Shown here piece by piece: positions 49,487-57,160 of a stretch of DNA of 64,000 bases; within the stretch, counting starts at the first letter, position 1; every line of letters begins with the position of its first letter. The DNA is from JBMORL01 sp049322335 (GTDB lineage: Bacteria; Bacteroidota; Bacteroidia; Flavobacteriales_D; UBA2798). The stretch is from NCBI GenBank assembly GCA_049322335.1, contig JBMORL010000048.1:62001-126000 (forward strand), given 5' to 3'. The position numbers were made by a program, and so were the translations under genes. A model generated the notes under the pieces. It ran no database searches, was not told the DNA's origin, and was given only the letters and a program-made list of their open reading frames with translations.

Positions 49487-49497
49487 ATTTCAGTAAA

Positions 49498-49528
49498 CAA
49501 AAAACCCCGCTATCTCTAACGGGGTTTG
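49498..49528 (-). terminator. Intrinsic terminator of the infB transcript
   Basis: AACCCCG and CGGGGTT flank a ten-base loop. On the minus strand it ends in TTTTTTG. It lies 13 bases after the infB stop and about 10 bases before the GldG-like start. Confidence 0.9.
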
Positions 49529-49540
49529 GGTTTAATTATT

Positions 49541-52162
49541 TTAAAGTGTTGCTTTTACTTCCACTTCTTCGAAAGCTTCCACAATATCGCCTTCTTTGAT
49601 GTCATTGAATTTATCAATGTTCAATCCGCATTCGAAACCATGTGTCACTTCTTTTACGTCATCTTTGAATCGTTTGAGTGATCCGAGGTTTCCGGTATAA
49701 ATTACAATTCCATCGCGGATAATGCGCACCTGGCTTTGACGGGTGATCTTTCCATCGGTAACATAACATCCCGCCACTGTTCCCACTTTTGTAATTTTGA
49801 AAGCCTGGCGTATTTCTGCCGTACCGATGATTTTTTCCTGCTTTTCGGGAGACAACATTCCTTCCATAGCATCCTTTACTTCTTCGATGGCTTTGTAAAT
49901 AATCGAATATAGGCGGATATCGATCTCTTCGGTTTCGGCCAGTTTTCTTGCATTTACCGAAGGACGAACCTGGAATCCGATAATAATAGCGTTGGAAGCT
50001 GAGGCCAGCAATACATCCGATTCGGTGATAGCTCCCACACCTTTGTGTACGATTCTTACCTGTACGCGGTCGGTAGAAAGTTTCATCAATGAATCGGAAA
50101 TTGCTTCCACAGAACCATCAAAATCTCCTTTTACGATAATGTTCAGTTCTTTGAAATCACCTATAGCCAGGCGTCTTCCGATTTCATCGAGTGTAATATG
50201 TTTGTGTGTACGAATTCCCTGCTCACGTAATAACTGTTCGCGCCTTGTAGCAATGTTCCGCGCTTCGCGTTCGTCATCCATCACGTTAAAAAGATCTCCT
50301 GCGTTGGGAGCGCCACTTAATCCGAGTATGGTTACGGGAGTTGCGGGCCCGGCTTCTTTCACCTGTGCCCCGCGCTCGTTATACATGGCTTTCACTCTTC
50401 CGCTATGTGTTCCGGCCAATACAACATCACCGATTCTTAACGTTCCTGTGGAAACGAGAATGGTGGAAACGTATCCTTTTCCTTTGTCAAGTGAAGCTTC
50501 AATGATAGTTCCTTTGGCAAGGCGATTGGGGTTAGCTTTCAGGTCGAGCAGTTCTGCTTCGAGCAATACTTTTTCCAATAGTTCATTTACACCTAATCCT
50601 TTTTTTGCAGAAATTTCCTGGCATTGGAATTTTCCTCCCCATTCTTCCACGAGAATATTCATTTGTGAAAGGTCTTCGCGGATTTTATCGGGTTTGGCTT
50701 CGGGTTTATCAATTTTGTTGATAGCAAATACCATGGGAACACCTGCTGCCTGTGCATGCGAGATGGCTTCTTTGGTTTGCGGCATCACACTGTCGTCTGC
50801 CGCAATTACAATAATGGCAATGTCGGTTACTTTTGCTCCGCGGGCACGCATAGCAGTAAACGCTTCGTGGCCCGGAGTATCGAGGAATGTTATTTTTTTC
50901 CCGTTTTCGAGCACCACACCATAGGCACCAATGTGCTGTGTAATACCACCCGCTTCACCGGCAATAACATTAGCTTTACGAATATAATCGAGCAAAGATG
51001 TTTTACCGTGGTCAACGTGTCCCATCACCGTTACAATCGGAGAACGATTGATGAGTTCATCCGGTTCATCCAGTTCTTCCACGATAGCTTCCTGGATGTC
51101 GGCTGTAACAAACTGTACTTTGTATCCGAATTCTTCTGCGATAATGGAAATGGTTTCTGCATCAAGTCGCTGATTGATGGATGCAAAAATTCCGAGGCTC
51201 ATGCAGGCACCAATGATTTGGGTAGCTTGAGCATCCATCATTTTTGCCAGGTCGCTTACCGTTACAAATTCCGAAAGCTTGAGTACTTTTTCTTCTTCCT
51301 GTGCGCGGATGGCTTCTTCTTCGCGTTTTGCACTGAGCAATTCGCGTTTTTCCTTACGGAGTTTGGACGATTTTGATTTTCCTCCTCCGCTCAAACGAGC
51401 CAAAGTTTCTTTAATCTCTTTCTGAATTTCTTCTTCAGTAACCTCTGGTTTGCTGAATTTTCCGCCTTTTCCTTTTTGTTGTTCTTTTTTCTTTTCCTGG
51501 AGTGCGGTTTGTTCAACGTTTACTTTTTTAATGCGTTTGCGTTTCCGCTTTTTGTGATCGTGGTCATCCTGTTTTCCGCTGGATTCTTTTTGCACGGGAA
51601 GATCAATCTTACCCAGTACTTTCGGGCCGCTTAGTTTTTCTACTTCTGCTTTAATGGTTTCAATTTCCTGCGGAGCTTCGGGCCGGGGAGTTTCTTTTGC
51701 TACCGGTTCGCTTGTTTTTGTTTTCCCTTCTTTTTTATCTTCTTTTTGTTTCTTATCCCCGGTTTTTGTTTTTTTCAGTGAATCAAGATCAATTTTTCCC
51801 ACTACCGAAACTTTTACATCGTTATCTAGTTTGGGTTTGATAAGTTCCGGTTCGGCCTGTAAATTTTTAATCAGTATCTCTTCGGGTTCGGTGTCCGAAT
51901 CGTCATGGGGCCTTTTAGTTGTGGTATCAAGTGTGATGGTTTCGCGTTTTTCGCGGTTAATGACTTTACGCGATTTTTCTTTTTCCGATTTTTCGGTTTG
52001 AAACTCTTCCAGCAGAAGGTTATATACTTCTTCGTCAATCTTGGCATTGGGATTGGCGTCAATCTTATGGCCTTTCTTATTCAGAAAATCCACAATGGTG
52101 GATATGCCCACGTTGAGTTCGCGGGCCACTTTGTTCAATCGCAATGCTTTGACTTCTGACAT
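49541..52162 (-). CDS. infB: Translation initiation factor IF-2
   Basis: This GTPase brings initiator tRNA to the 30S subunit and promotes subunit joining. The 873 residues show an N-terminal IF2_N motif (LRLNKVARELNVGISTIVDFLNKKG), a long Lys/Glu-rich spacer (about 60-290) and a second IF2_N. The G domain starts near 376: VTVMGHVDHGKTSLL (G1), AGGITQHIGAY (G2), DTPGHEAF (G3), NKIDKP (G4) and SAKKGLG (G5). Two beta-barrels and the tRNA-binding C2 domain follow (up to GDIVEAFEEVEVKATL). The charged spacer is typical of Bacteroidota. It is the last gene of rimP-nusA-infB. Confidence 0.98.
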   Translation of the reverse strand: MSEVKALRLNKVARELNVGISTIVDFLNKKGHKIDANPNAKIDEEVYNLLLEEFQTEKSEKEKSRKVINREKRETITLDTTTKRPHDDSDTEPEEILIKNLQAEPELIKPKLDNDVKVSVVGKIDLDSLKKTKTGDKKQKEDKKEGKTKTSEPVAKETPRPEAPQEIETIKAEVEKLSGPKVLGKIDLPVQKESSGKQDDHDHKKRKRKRIKKVNVEQTALQEKKKEQQKGKGGKFSKPEVTEEEIQKEIKETLARLSGGGKSKSSKLRKEKRELLSAKREEEAIRAQEEEKVLKLSEFVTVSDLAKMMDAQATQIIGACMSLGIFASINQRLDAETISIIAEEFGYKVQFVTADIQEAIVEELDEPDELINRSPIVTVMGHVDHGKTSLLDYIRKANVIAGEAGGITQHIGAYGVVLENGKKITFLDTPGHEAFTAMRARGAKVTDIAIIVIAADDSVMPQTKEAISHAQAAGVPMVFAINKIDKPEAKPDKIREDLSQMNILVEEWGGKFQCQEISAKKGLGVNELLEKVLLEAELLDLKANPNRLAKGTIIEASLDKGKGYVSTILVSTGTLRIGDVVLAGTHSGRVKAMYNERGAQVKEAGPATPVTILGLSGAPNAGDLFNVMDDEREARNIATRREQLLREQGIRTHKHITLDEIGRRLAIGDFKELNIIVKGDFDGSVEAISDSLMKLSTDRVQVRIVHKGVGAITESDVLLASASNAIIIGFQVRPSVNARKLAETEEIDIRLYSIIYKAIEEVKDAMEGMLSPEKQEKIIGTAEIRQAFKITKVGTVAGCYVTDGKITRQSQVRIIRDGIVIYTGNLGSLKRFKDDVKEVTHGFECGLNIDKFNDIKEGDIVEAFEEVEVKATL

Positions 52163-52203
52163 TTATTTCCTTCCTTTAATTAATTACGTTTATTCGCAAG
52201 CCG

Positions 52204-53439
52204 TTATTCAAATTCCGATTTCAGAATACGGATTACTTCGTTTACAGTTTCTTCTTCGAGGTCGGTACGTTTTACAAGTTCATCTTTATCGATATTCAGC
52301 ACACTGCGGGCGCTGTCGCAACCAATGGATTTAAGTTCATCAATGATCCATGTGTCAATTTCATCTGAAAATTCATCGAGGTCAACGTCATCAATGTCTT
52401 CTGCTCCTTCGCGATAAACATCAATTTCATAGCCTGTAAGTTTTCCGGCCAGTTTAATGTTATGTCCTCCTTTACCAATAGCCAGGGAAACCTGGTCGGG
52501 TTTCAGGTACACCTCAGCGCGTTTATTTTCTTCATCGAGACTAATGGAAGTAATTTTGGCGGGGCTGAGTGCACGGGAAATGAGCAACTGGTTATTGCTG
52601 GTGTAGTTGATCACGTCAATATTTTCATTGCGTAATTCGCGAACGATACCATGAATGCGCGAACCTTTCATTCCCACACAGGCACCAACAGGATCGATGC
52701 GGTCGTCATACGACTCAACGGCCACTTTGGCTCTTTCACCCGGTTCGCGAACAATTTTTTTGATGGTAATAAGTCCGTCAAAAACTTCCGGCACTTCGAG
52801 TTCAAATAATCTTTCGAGGAATACAGGAGAAGTACGGGATAAAATTACCACGGGGCTTCCGTTGCGCATATCCACTTTTATCACCACAGCACGCATCGAG
52901 TCTCCTTTTTTGAAAAAGTCGGTGGGAATTTGTTCTGACTTGGGAAGAATAAGTTCATTTCCTTCGTCATCCAGAACAAGAATTTCTTTTTTCCATATCT
53001 GGTATACTTCACCGGTAACGATTTCACCAATGCGGTCTTTGTATTTTTTGTAAACGTTATCTTTTTCGAGTTCAAGAATTCGTGAGATAAGGTTTTGGCG
53101 CAGGGCAAGGATATTTCTTCTTCCGAAATCATCAATCTCAATTTTTTCCGACACTTCTTCACCGATTTCGAAGTCGGGTTCGATTTTTTTAGCTTCGGAA
53201 ATAGCAATCTGTGTAGCTTCATTCTCTACTTCTTCGTCACGTACTATTTCGCGGTTCGACCAGATTTCGAGGTCGCCTTTTTCTACGTTAAGAATGATGT
53301 CGATGTGTTCGTCTGTTCCGTATTTTTTACGAAGCATTCCCCTGAAAACATCCTCAAGGATGCTCATCATAGTTACACGGTCGATGTTTTTGAATTCTTT
53401 AAATTCTGAAAAGGATTCGATCAGGTTTAAGGTTTCCAT
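52204..53439 (-). CDS. nusA: Transcription termination/antitermination factor NusA
   Basis: NusA binds RNA polymerase and nascent RNA and stimulates pausing and intrinsic termination. The 411 residues show the N-terminal polymerase-binding domain (LIESFSEFKEFKNIDRVTMMSILEDVFRGMLRKKYG), an S1 domain (GEIVTGEVYQIWKKEILVLDDE) and two KH domains (PVGACVGMKGSRIHGIVRELRNENIDVI, then VSLAIGKGGHNIKLAGKLTGYEIDV). A short C-terminal helical tail follows, without the acidic repeats of E. coli. It lies 6 bases after rimP and 41 bases before infB. Its known role makes the hairpin in the rimP leader noteworthy. Confidence 0.98.
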   Translation of the reverse strand: METLNLIESFSEFKEFKNIDRVTMMSILEDVFRGMLRKKYGTDEHIDIILNVEKGDLEIWSNREIVRDEEVENEATQIAISEAKKIEPDFEIGEEVSEKIEIDDFGRRNILALRQNLISRILELEKDNVYKKYKDRIGEIVTGEVYQIWKKEILVLDDEGNELILPKSEQIPTDFFKKGDSMRAVVIKVDMRNGSPVVILSRTSPVFLERLFELEVPEVFDGLITIKKIVREPGERAKVAVESYDDRIDPVGACVGMKGSRIHGIVRELRNENIDVINYTSNNQLLISRALSPAKITSISLDEENKRAEVYLKPDQVSLAIGKGGHNIKLAGKLTGYEIDVYREGAEDIDDVDLDEFSDEIDTWIIDELKSIGCDSARSVLNIDKDELVKRTDLEEETVNEVIRILKSEFE

Positions 53440-53445
53440 GGTTAT

Positions 53446-53907
53446 TTATTTAAATGAAACCACCACGCGGGTTTGTTTGATTTCATTAAGGTTATACAAA
53501 TGGTTTTTTGTTATTACTTCTTTTTTATTTCCGGTTTTCTCTTTTATTTTTGTTTCCAGTTCTACTTTTTCGTTGCCAAAGTTTTTCAAAACGCCTTTTA
53601 CCTGTGTGCCGTTGAGCAGGTCAACCACCACGCTGCGGCCGATATTTTTGGCATATTGCTGCGGCACACGAAACGGATTTTCCAGCCCGGGGGATGAAAC
53701 ATTCAGTTCGAAATCTTCCTTTTCACGATCAAGCTGACTTTCGATCTGACGGCTGATCTTCACACAATCACTAATGGTCACCCCGTTAGTACTATCCACT
53801 TCCACCATGATGCGGTTGTTTCCGCCCACAGAAACATGCACCAGGAAAATTTCTGTTCCGGCAATAGCCTCATTAACGAGGTGGATGATATGGTTTTTAT
53901 CGGTCAT
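53446..53907 (-). CDS. rimP: Ribosome maturation factor RimP
   Basis: This factor is needed for 30S subunit maturation. The 153-residue protein starts at the ATG at 53907 (MTDKNHIIHLVNEAIAG); an upstream TTG is less likely. The N-terminal domain holds IFLVHVSVGGNNRIMVEVDS and GVTISDCVKISRQIESQLDREKEDFELNVSSPGLENPF, with the family's SSPGL motif. The C-terminal Sm-like barrel follows (VVDLLNGTQVKGVLKNFGNEKVELE). It heads the operon rimP-nusA-infB. A terminator-like hairpin lies between the promoter and its start. Confidence 0.96.
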   Translation of the reverse strand: MTDKNHIIHLVNEAIAGTEIFLVHVSVGGNNRIMVEVDSTNGVTISDCVKISRQIESQLDREKEDFELNVSSPGLENPFRVPQQYAKNIGRSVVVDLLNGTQVKGVLKNFGNEKVELETKIKEKTGNKKEVITKNHLYNLNEIKQTRVVVSFK

Positions 53908-53912
53908 AGTGG

Positions 53913-53943
53913 TCAAATAAAAGAGGGGACGCTGTCCCCTCTT
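53913..53943 (-). promoter_or_regulatory. Terminator-like hairpin in the rimP leader, putative attenuator
   Basis: AAGAGGGGAC (53921-53930) and GTCCCCTCTT (53934-53943) form a perfect ten-base-pair stem with a three-base loop. On the minus strand it is followed by TTATTTG, so the helix runs into TTTTATTT. It lies after the promoter at 53969 and 13 bases before the rimP ATG. The structure is seen directly; the attenuation role is inferred. Confidence 0.65.
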
Positions 53944-53968
53944 CTTTCAATTCTATGTTTTAACGGTG

Positions 53969-54000
53969 CAAATATACACCAAATCCGGATAAAAGTCAAA
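53969..54000 (-). promoter_or_regulatory. Promoter of the rimP-nusA-infB operon
   Basis: On the minus strand TTTG (53997-54000), 20 bases, then TATATTTG (53969-53976). Both elements are perfect. The transcript should start near 53962 and have a leader of about 55 bases containing the hairpin. Confidence 0.8.
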
Positions 54001-54031
54001 AACTCTTTTAAAATTACTGATTTACAGTGTT

Positions 54032-55717
54032 TTACTTGCCTTTAAGGGCATCTTTTACTTTACGGCCGTCTTTATAAATGATGTGTTGCACCAGTTTACC
54101 CTGGTCGTTATAGGTTTTATGATCGCCATGGAAGACGCCTTCTTTATAGTTGATTTCTGAAATAATTCTTCCTTTTTTATCGTAGCTGATGCATTTGCCG
54201 TGAGGTTCTCCGTTTTTGTAATTCATTTCCTGCGACAGAATTTTTTCTCCCGGCTGGTAAAACAACCATTTCCCTTCCATTTTCCCATCGGTATACGAAC
54301 CTTCTGCCGCTTTTTGTCCCTGTTCGTTATAGGAAATCCATTTGCCGTGACGCACACTTTCTTCTACTACGGGGGCATTGGGATTTACTTCTTTTTCGAG
54401 GCTTTTGGTGCGTTTAAGCACTTTAAATTCTCCTTCATCGCGTAAATTTCCATTGGAAAACCATAAGGTCCATTTTCCTGATTTCAACCCATTGGTATAA
54501 CTTCCCTGGTAGTTCATTTTTCCATTGGGAAACCAACCTTTCCACCCACCTGTCATTATGCCATTGGTATACGAACCTTCATCTTTGGTGAAACCGTTTT
54601 CAAACCACGTTGTCCAAACCCCGTCTTCTTTTCCTTCTTTATAACTTCCTTTTGAAAGTTCCTGTCCTTTTTCATACCAGGTGATCCATTCTCCGTGTTT
54701 GAGATCGTTTTGAAAATTTCCGGTCATATAATTTTCTCCTTCGGGGTAGAAAAATTCCCATGTGCCTTCGCGTTTTCCTTTTACAAAATTTCCTTTAAAA
54801 TTTACTTTCCCGTTGTTGTATCCGAAAATCCATTCTCCTTCCTGCAGGTCGTTTTCAAATTTTCCTTTCATGTCCAGGGTGCTGTTATCAAAATACCATT
54901 GCCACATACCTTCTTTTTTCCCCTGTTTGAAATTTCCTTTTATGTAGAGTGAGTCGTTATCAAAAAATTCCACATACGGGCCATCGGGAAGGCCATCGGC
55001 AAATTGCTGTTCTTTTTTTATTTTTCCGTATGCATCCCGGGTGATCCATTTGCCTGATTTTTTTCCGTTTTTATATTCTCCCGACACAATTACTTTTCCA
55101 TTGGCATTACGTTCGTAAAATGTTCCGTTTTTCAGTCCGTCTGTATAATTGTATTCTTCGCGGATCTGCCCGTTGGTAAAATAAAAATGCATTTTACCAT
55201 TTCCGTCTTTAATCAGTTGTTTGTCTTTGTCCCAAAAAGTGATGATATATTCCAGCCCGTTTTCATGCTTTTCCTCGAGCATCAGTTTTCCTTCTTCGTT
55301 ATAGTATTTCCAGGTGCCGGTTTTATTTCCCATAGTATAATAGCCGGTTTCTTTCAGTTGCCCGTTATCGTACCATGAGTTTTGGAGGCTGTCCTGCACA
55401 TTCATTTTAAACCAGCCTTCGTGCATTTTTTTTCCGTTTTCATAATAATTCACCACCCGGCCGTTGAATTTTCCTTTGGAATACATAATGGTTCCCTGCA
55501 TGTTTCCGTTTTCGTACCAGTATTTCCATTCGCCTTCTTCTTCACCGATACCTGAAAATCCGGTAGTGTTGTAACGGCCCTCGCTGCGGATTTTTTTCTT
55601 GTCTTTATCCCAATACGTTCTTTCTATGGGCGATTTGGGGTCGTCTTTTTTATTTCCCTGCGAAAAAGCGGGCAGGAAAAAATTCATGATAAGGGCGATA
55701 ATAACAAAACGGTTCAT
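54032..55717 (-). CDS. MORN/YwqK-type repeat secreted protein
   Basis: This is a 561-residue exported protein; the start at 55717 (MNRFVIIALIMNFFLPAFSQ) gives a clear signal peptide. The mature part is about 20 tandem repeats of roughly 23 residues with the pattern G.W..W..NG....G.Y..G...G, for example GEWKYWYENGNMQGTIMYSKG. This is the MORN-like variant annotated as YwqK-family or toxin-antitoxin-associated in Bacteroidota, though no toxin gene is present here. It would form an extended beta-solenoid and probably acts in the periplasm or at the surface. Its stop lies about 90 bases upstream of the rimP leader hairpin. Confidence 0.88.
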   Translation of the reverse strand: MNRFVIIALIMNFFLPAFSQGNKKDDPKSPIERTYWDKDKKKIRSEGRYNTTGFSGIGEEEGEWKYWYENGNMQGTIMYSKGKFNGRVVNYYENGKKMHEGWFKMNVQDSLQNSWYDNGQLKETGYYTMGNKTGTWKYYNEEGKLMLEEKHENGLEYIITFWDKDKQLIKDGNGKMHFYFTNGQIREEYNYTDGLKNGTFYERNANGKVIVSGEYKNGKKSGKWITRDAYGKIKKEQQFADGLPDGPYVEFFDNDSLYIKGNFKQGKKEGMWQWYFDNSTLDMKGKFENDLQEGEWIFGYNNGKVNFKGNFVKGKREGTWEFFYPEGENYMTGNFQNDLKHGEWITWYEKGQELSKGSYKEGKEDGVWTTWFENGFTKDEGSYTNGIMTGGWKGWFPNGKMNYQGSYTNGLKSGKWTLWFSNGNLRDEGEFKVLKRTKSLEKEVNPNAPVVEESVRHGKWISYNEQGQKAAEGSYTDGKMEGKWLFYQPGEKILSQEMNYKNGEPHGKCISYDKKGRIISEINYKEGVFHGDHKTYNDQGKLVQHIIYKDGRKVKDALKGK

Positions 55718-55836
55718 AGGGTGTGTGTATTCAAATACCATGCAAATTGAAGGTAATTTTTATAAGCTGAGATGCTGATGGGTATAAAAATATAAACAGT
55801 TCCGGTTTATAAGTAAAACCGGCCGTAAAGGTTACA

Positions 55837-56466
55837 TTATTCGAGGAAACCGAAACCTTTTACGATCATAAAAAGCCCGAAAATGGACATAATAACGCCC
55901 ACCACCCAGTTGAATTTCTGAAGAAGTTCGGGGGTTACTATTTTCCTGATCTGTCCTGCACCAAAAATTTTCACTGTATCAATCCCGAAAAAAACCACCA
56001 GGATACACACCAGGTAAACGGTAATTTGCTGGTCGTCATATTTATTTTTGGTGTAGCCGAGGGCCATCACCCCAAACCAGTAAAAAAGGATGCCTATGTT
56101 TACGAGGGTAAGAATAAAACCTTTGAGGAAATTGCGCAGGTATTTCTGTCCGGCCTGGATAGGTTCATTTTCACTATGTTTTTTTGTTCCTCCTTTGGCG
56201 AATGTATAGGCTCCAAAGAGGATAAAGATCACTCCACCGGCAAAAGCGAGAGTGTTTTCATGTTTTTCGAGAAGTGGAATTTCGCGGAAGAAGGTGAACG
56301 CGATGATGATAAAGATGATGTCGGCCACCAATACTCCGAGATCGAGAAAAAGTGCAGATTTGATTCCGTGTTTGATGCTGGTTTCAATGATGAGAAAAAA
56401 CGTGGGGCCCAGCAGGAGGCTGAGTACAAATCCCATAAAAAATCCTTCGAGAATCGGGTCTAACAC
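55837..56466 (-). CDS. LysE/RhtB family amino-acid exporter
   Basis: This is a 209-residue inner-membrane protein with six hydrophobic segments. The family signature is at the N terminus: GFVLSLLLGPTFFLIIETSIKHGIKSALFLDLGVLVADI, with the conserved Gly-Pro and Asp. LysE-type proteins export amino acids such as lysine, homoserine or threonine; the substrate cannot be read from sequence. The start is GTG at 56466, giving the usual short N terminus MLDPILEGFF. An ATG ten codons in is possible. It sits between the NodB-type gene and the MORN gene, all minus strand. Confidence 0.88.
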   Translation of the reverse strand: MLDPILEGFFMGFVLSLLLGPTFFLIIETSIKHGIKSALFLDLGVLVADIIFIIIAFTFFREIPLLEKHENTLAFAGGVIFILFGAYTFAKGGTKKHSENEPIQAGQKYLRNFLKGFILTLVNIGILFYWFGVMALGYTKNKYDDQQITVYLVCILVVFFGIDTVKIFGAGQIRKIVTPELLQKFNWVVGVIMSIFGLFMIVKGFGFLE

Positions 56467-56527
56467 GTTGTTCTGATATTGATGCGCCTAAGATAAAACT
56501 AAATTGTTAATGGAGAAAAAACGCAGG

Positions 56528-57157
56528 TCACTTCACGGGAATCCGTTCGGGGAGGGCGGGGAAAGAAAATCCGATGGAAGAATAATGCGACAATACTTTT
56601 GGCAATGCATATAACATTTTATCAGCCGCTTTGATGCTGTCGTGAAAAACGATAATCGATCCGGGGCTGGCCGATTGAATGACATTTTGCAGGCATTTTT
56701 CCTTTGTGGCAGACCGATCGAAGTCTCCGCTTAACACATCCCACATTATAATGGAAAAACGGTTTTTGAGTTTAGCTGACTGTGAACGGGTTATTTTTCC
56801 ATAGGGCGGGCGAAACAATGCAGAATTTACTTCTTCGGAACATTTAAAAATATTGCGGTAATACACCGCGTTTTTTGTTTTCCAGCCATTAAGGTGGTTA
56901 AAGCTGTGATTACCGGTGCGGTGTCCTTCTTCCAGTATCTGCCGGTAAATTTCAGGATGTTTTTTTACGTTATCGCCTATGCAGAAAAAAGTGGCTTTGG
57001 CGTTGTATTGTTTGAGAATTTCCAAAACTTTTGGAGTAACTTCTGGCACCGGGCCATCATCGAAAGTGAGAAAAAGTACCGGATCGGGAGTGGAGATTTT
57101 CCACACCAGGTCGCGGTACAGTGCTTTTACAATTCGCGGTGTTTTGGCGGTATACAA
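56528..57157 (-). CDS. Polysaccharide deacetylase (NodB) family protein
   Basis: This is a 209-residue NodB-fold carbohydrate esterase. The motif LFLTFDDGPVPEVTPKVLEIL (about 28-48) has the catalytic and metal Asp pair. The second, HRTGNHSFNH, supplies the metal His residues. RPPYGKITRSQ and IIVFHDSIKAADKML complete the set. It would remove acetyl groups from N-acetylglucosamine polymers such as peptidoglycan or exopolysaccharide. No signal peptide is visible, only a basic N terminus. The TTG start at 57157 lies three bases after the stop of the DUF2723 gene, so initiation is probably coupled. Confidence 0.92.
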   Translation of the reverse strand: MYTAKTPRIVKALYRDLVWKISTPDPVLFLTFDDGPVPEVTPKVLEILKQYNAKATFFCIGDNVKKHPEIYRQILEEGHRTGNHSFNHLNGWKTKNAVYYRNIFKCSEEVNSALFRPPYGKITRSQSAKLKNRFSIIMWDVLSGDFDRSATKEKCLQNVIQSASPGSIIVFHDSIKAADKMLYALPKVLSHYSSIGFSFPALPERIPVK

Positions 57158-57160
57158 TTT

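Noticed and set aside
49992..50924. A 310-codon plus-strand open frame opposite infB.
   Set aside because: It lies entirely antisense to the IF-2 G domain, is Ser/Ala/Pro-rich as expected of a shadow frame, and has no promoter or family pattern.
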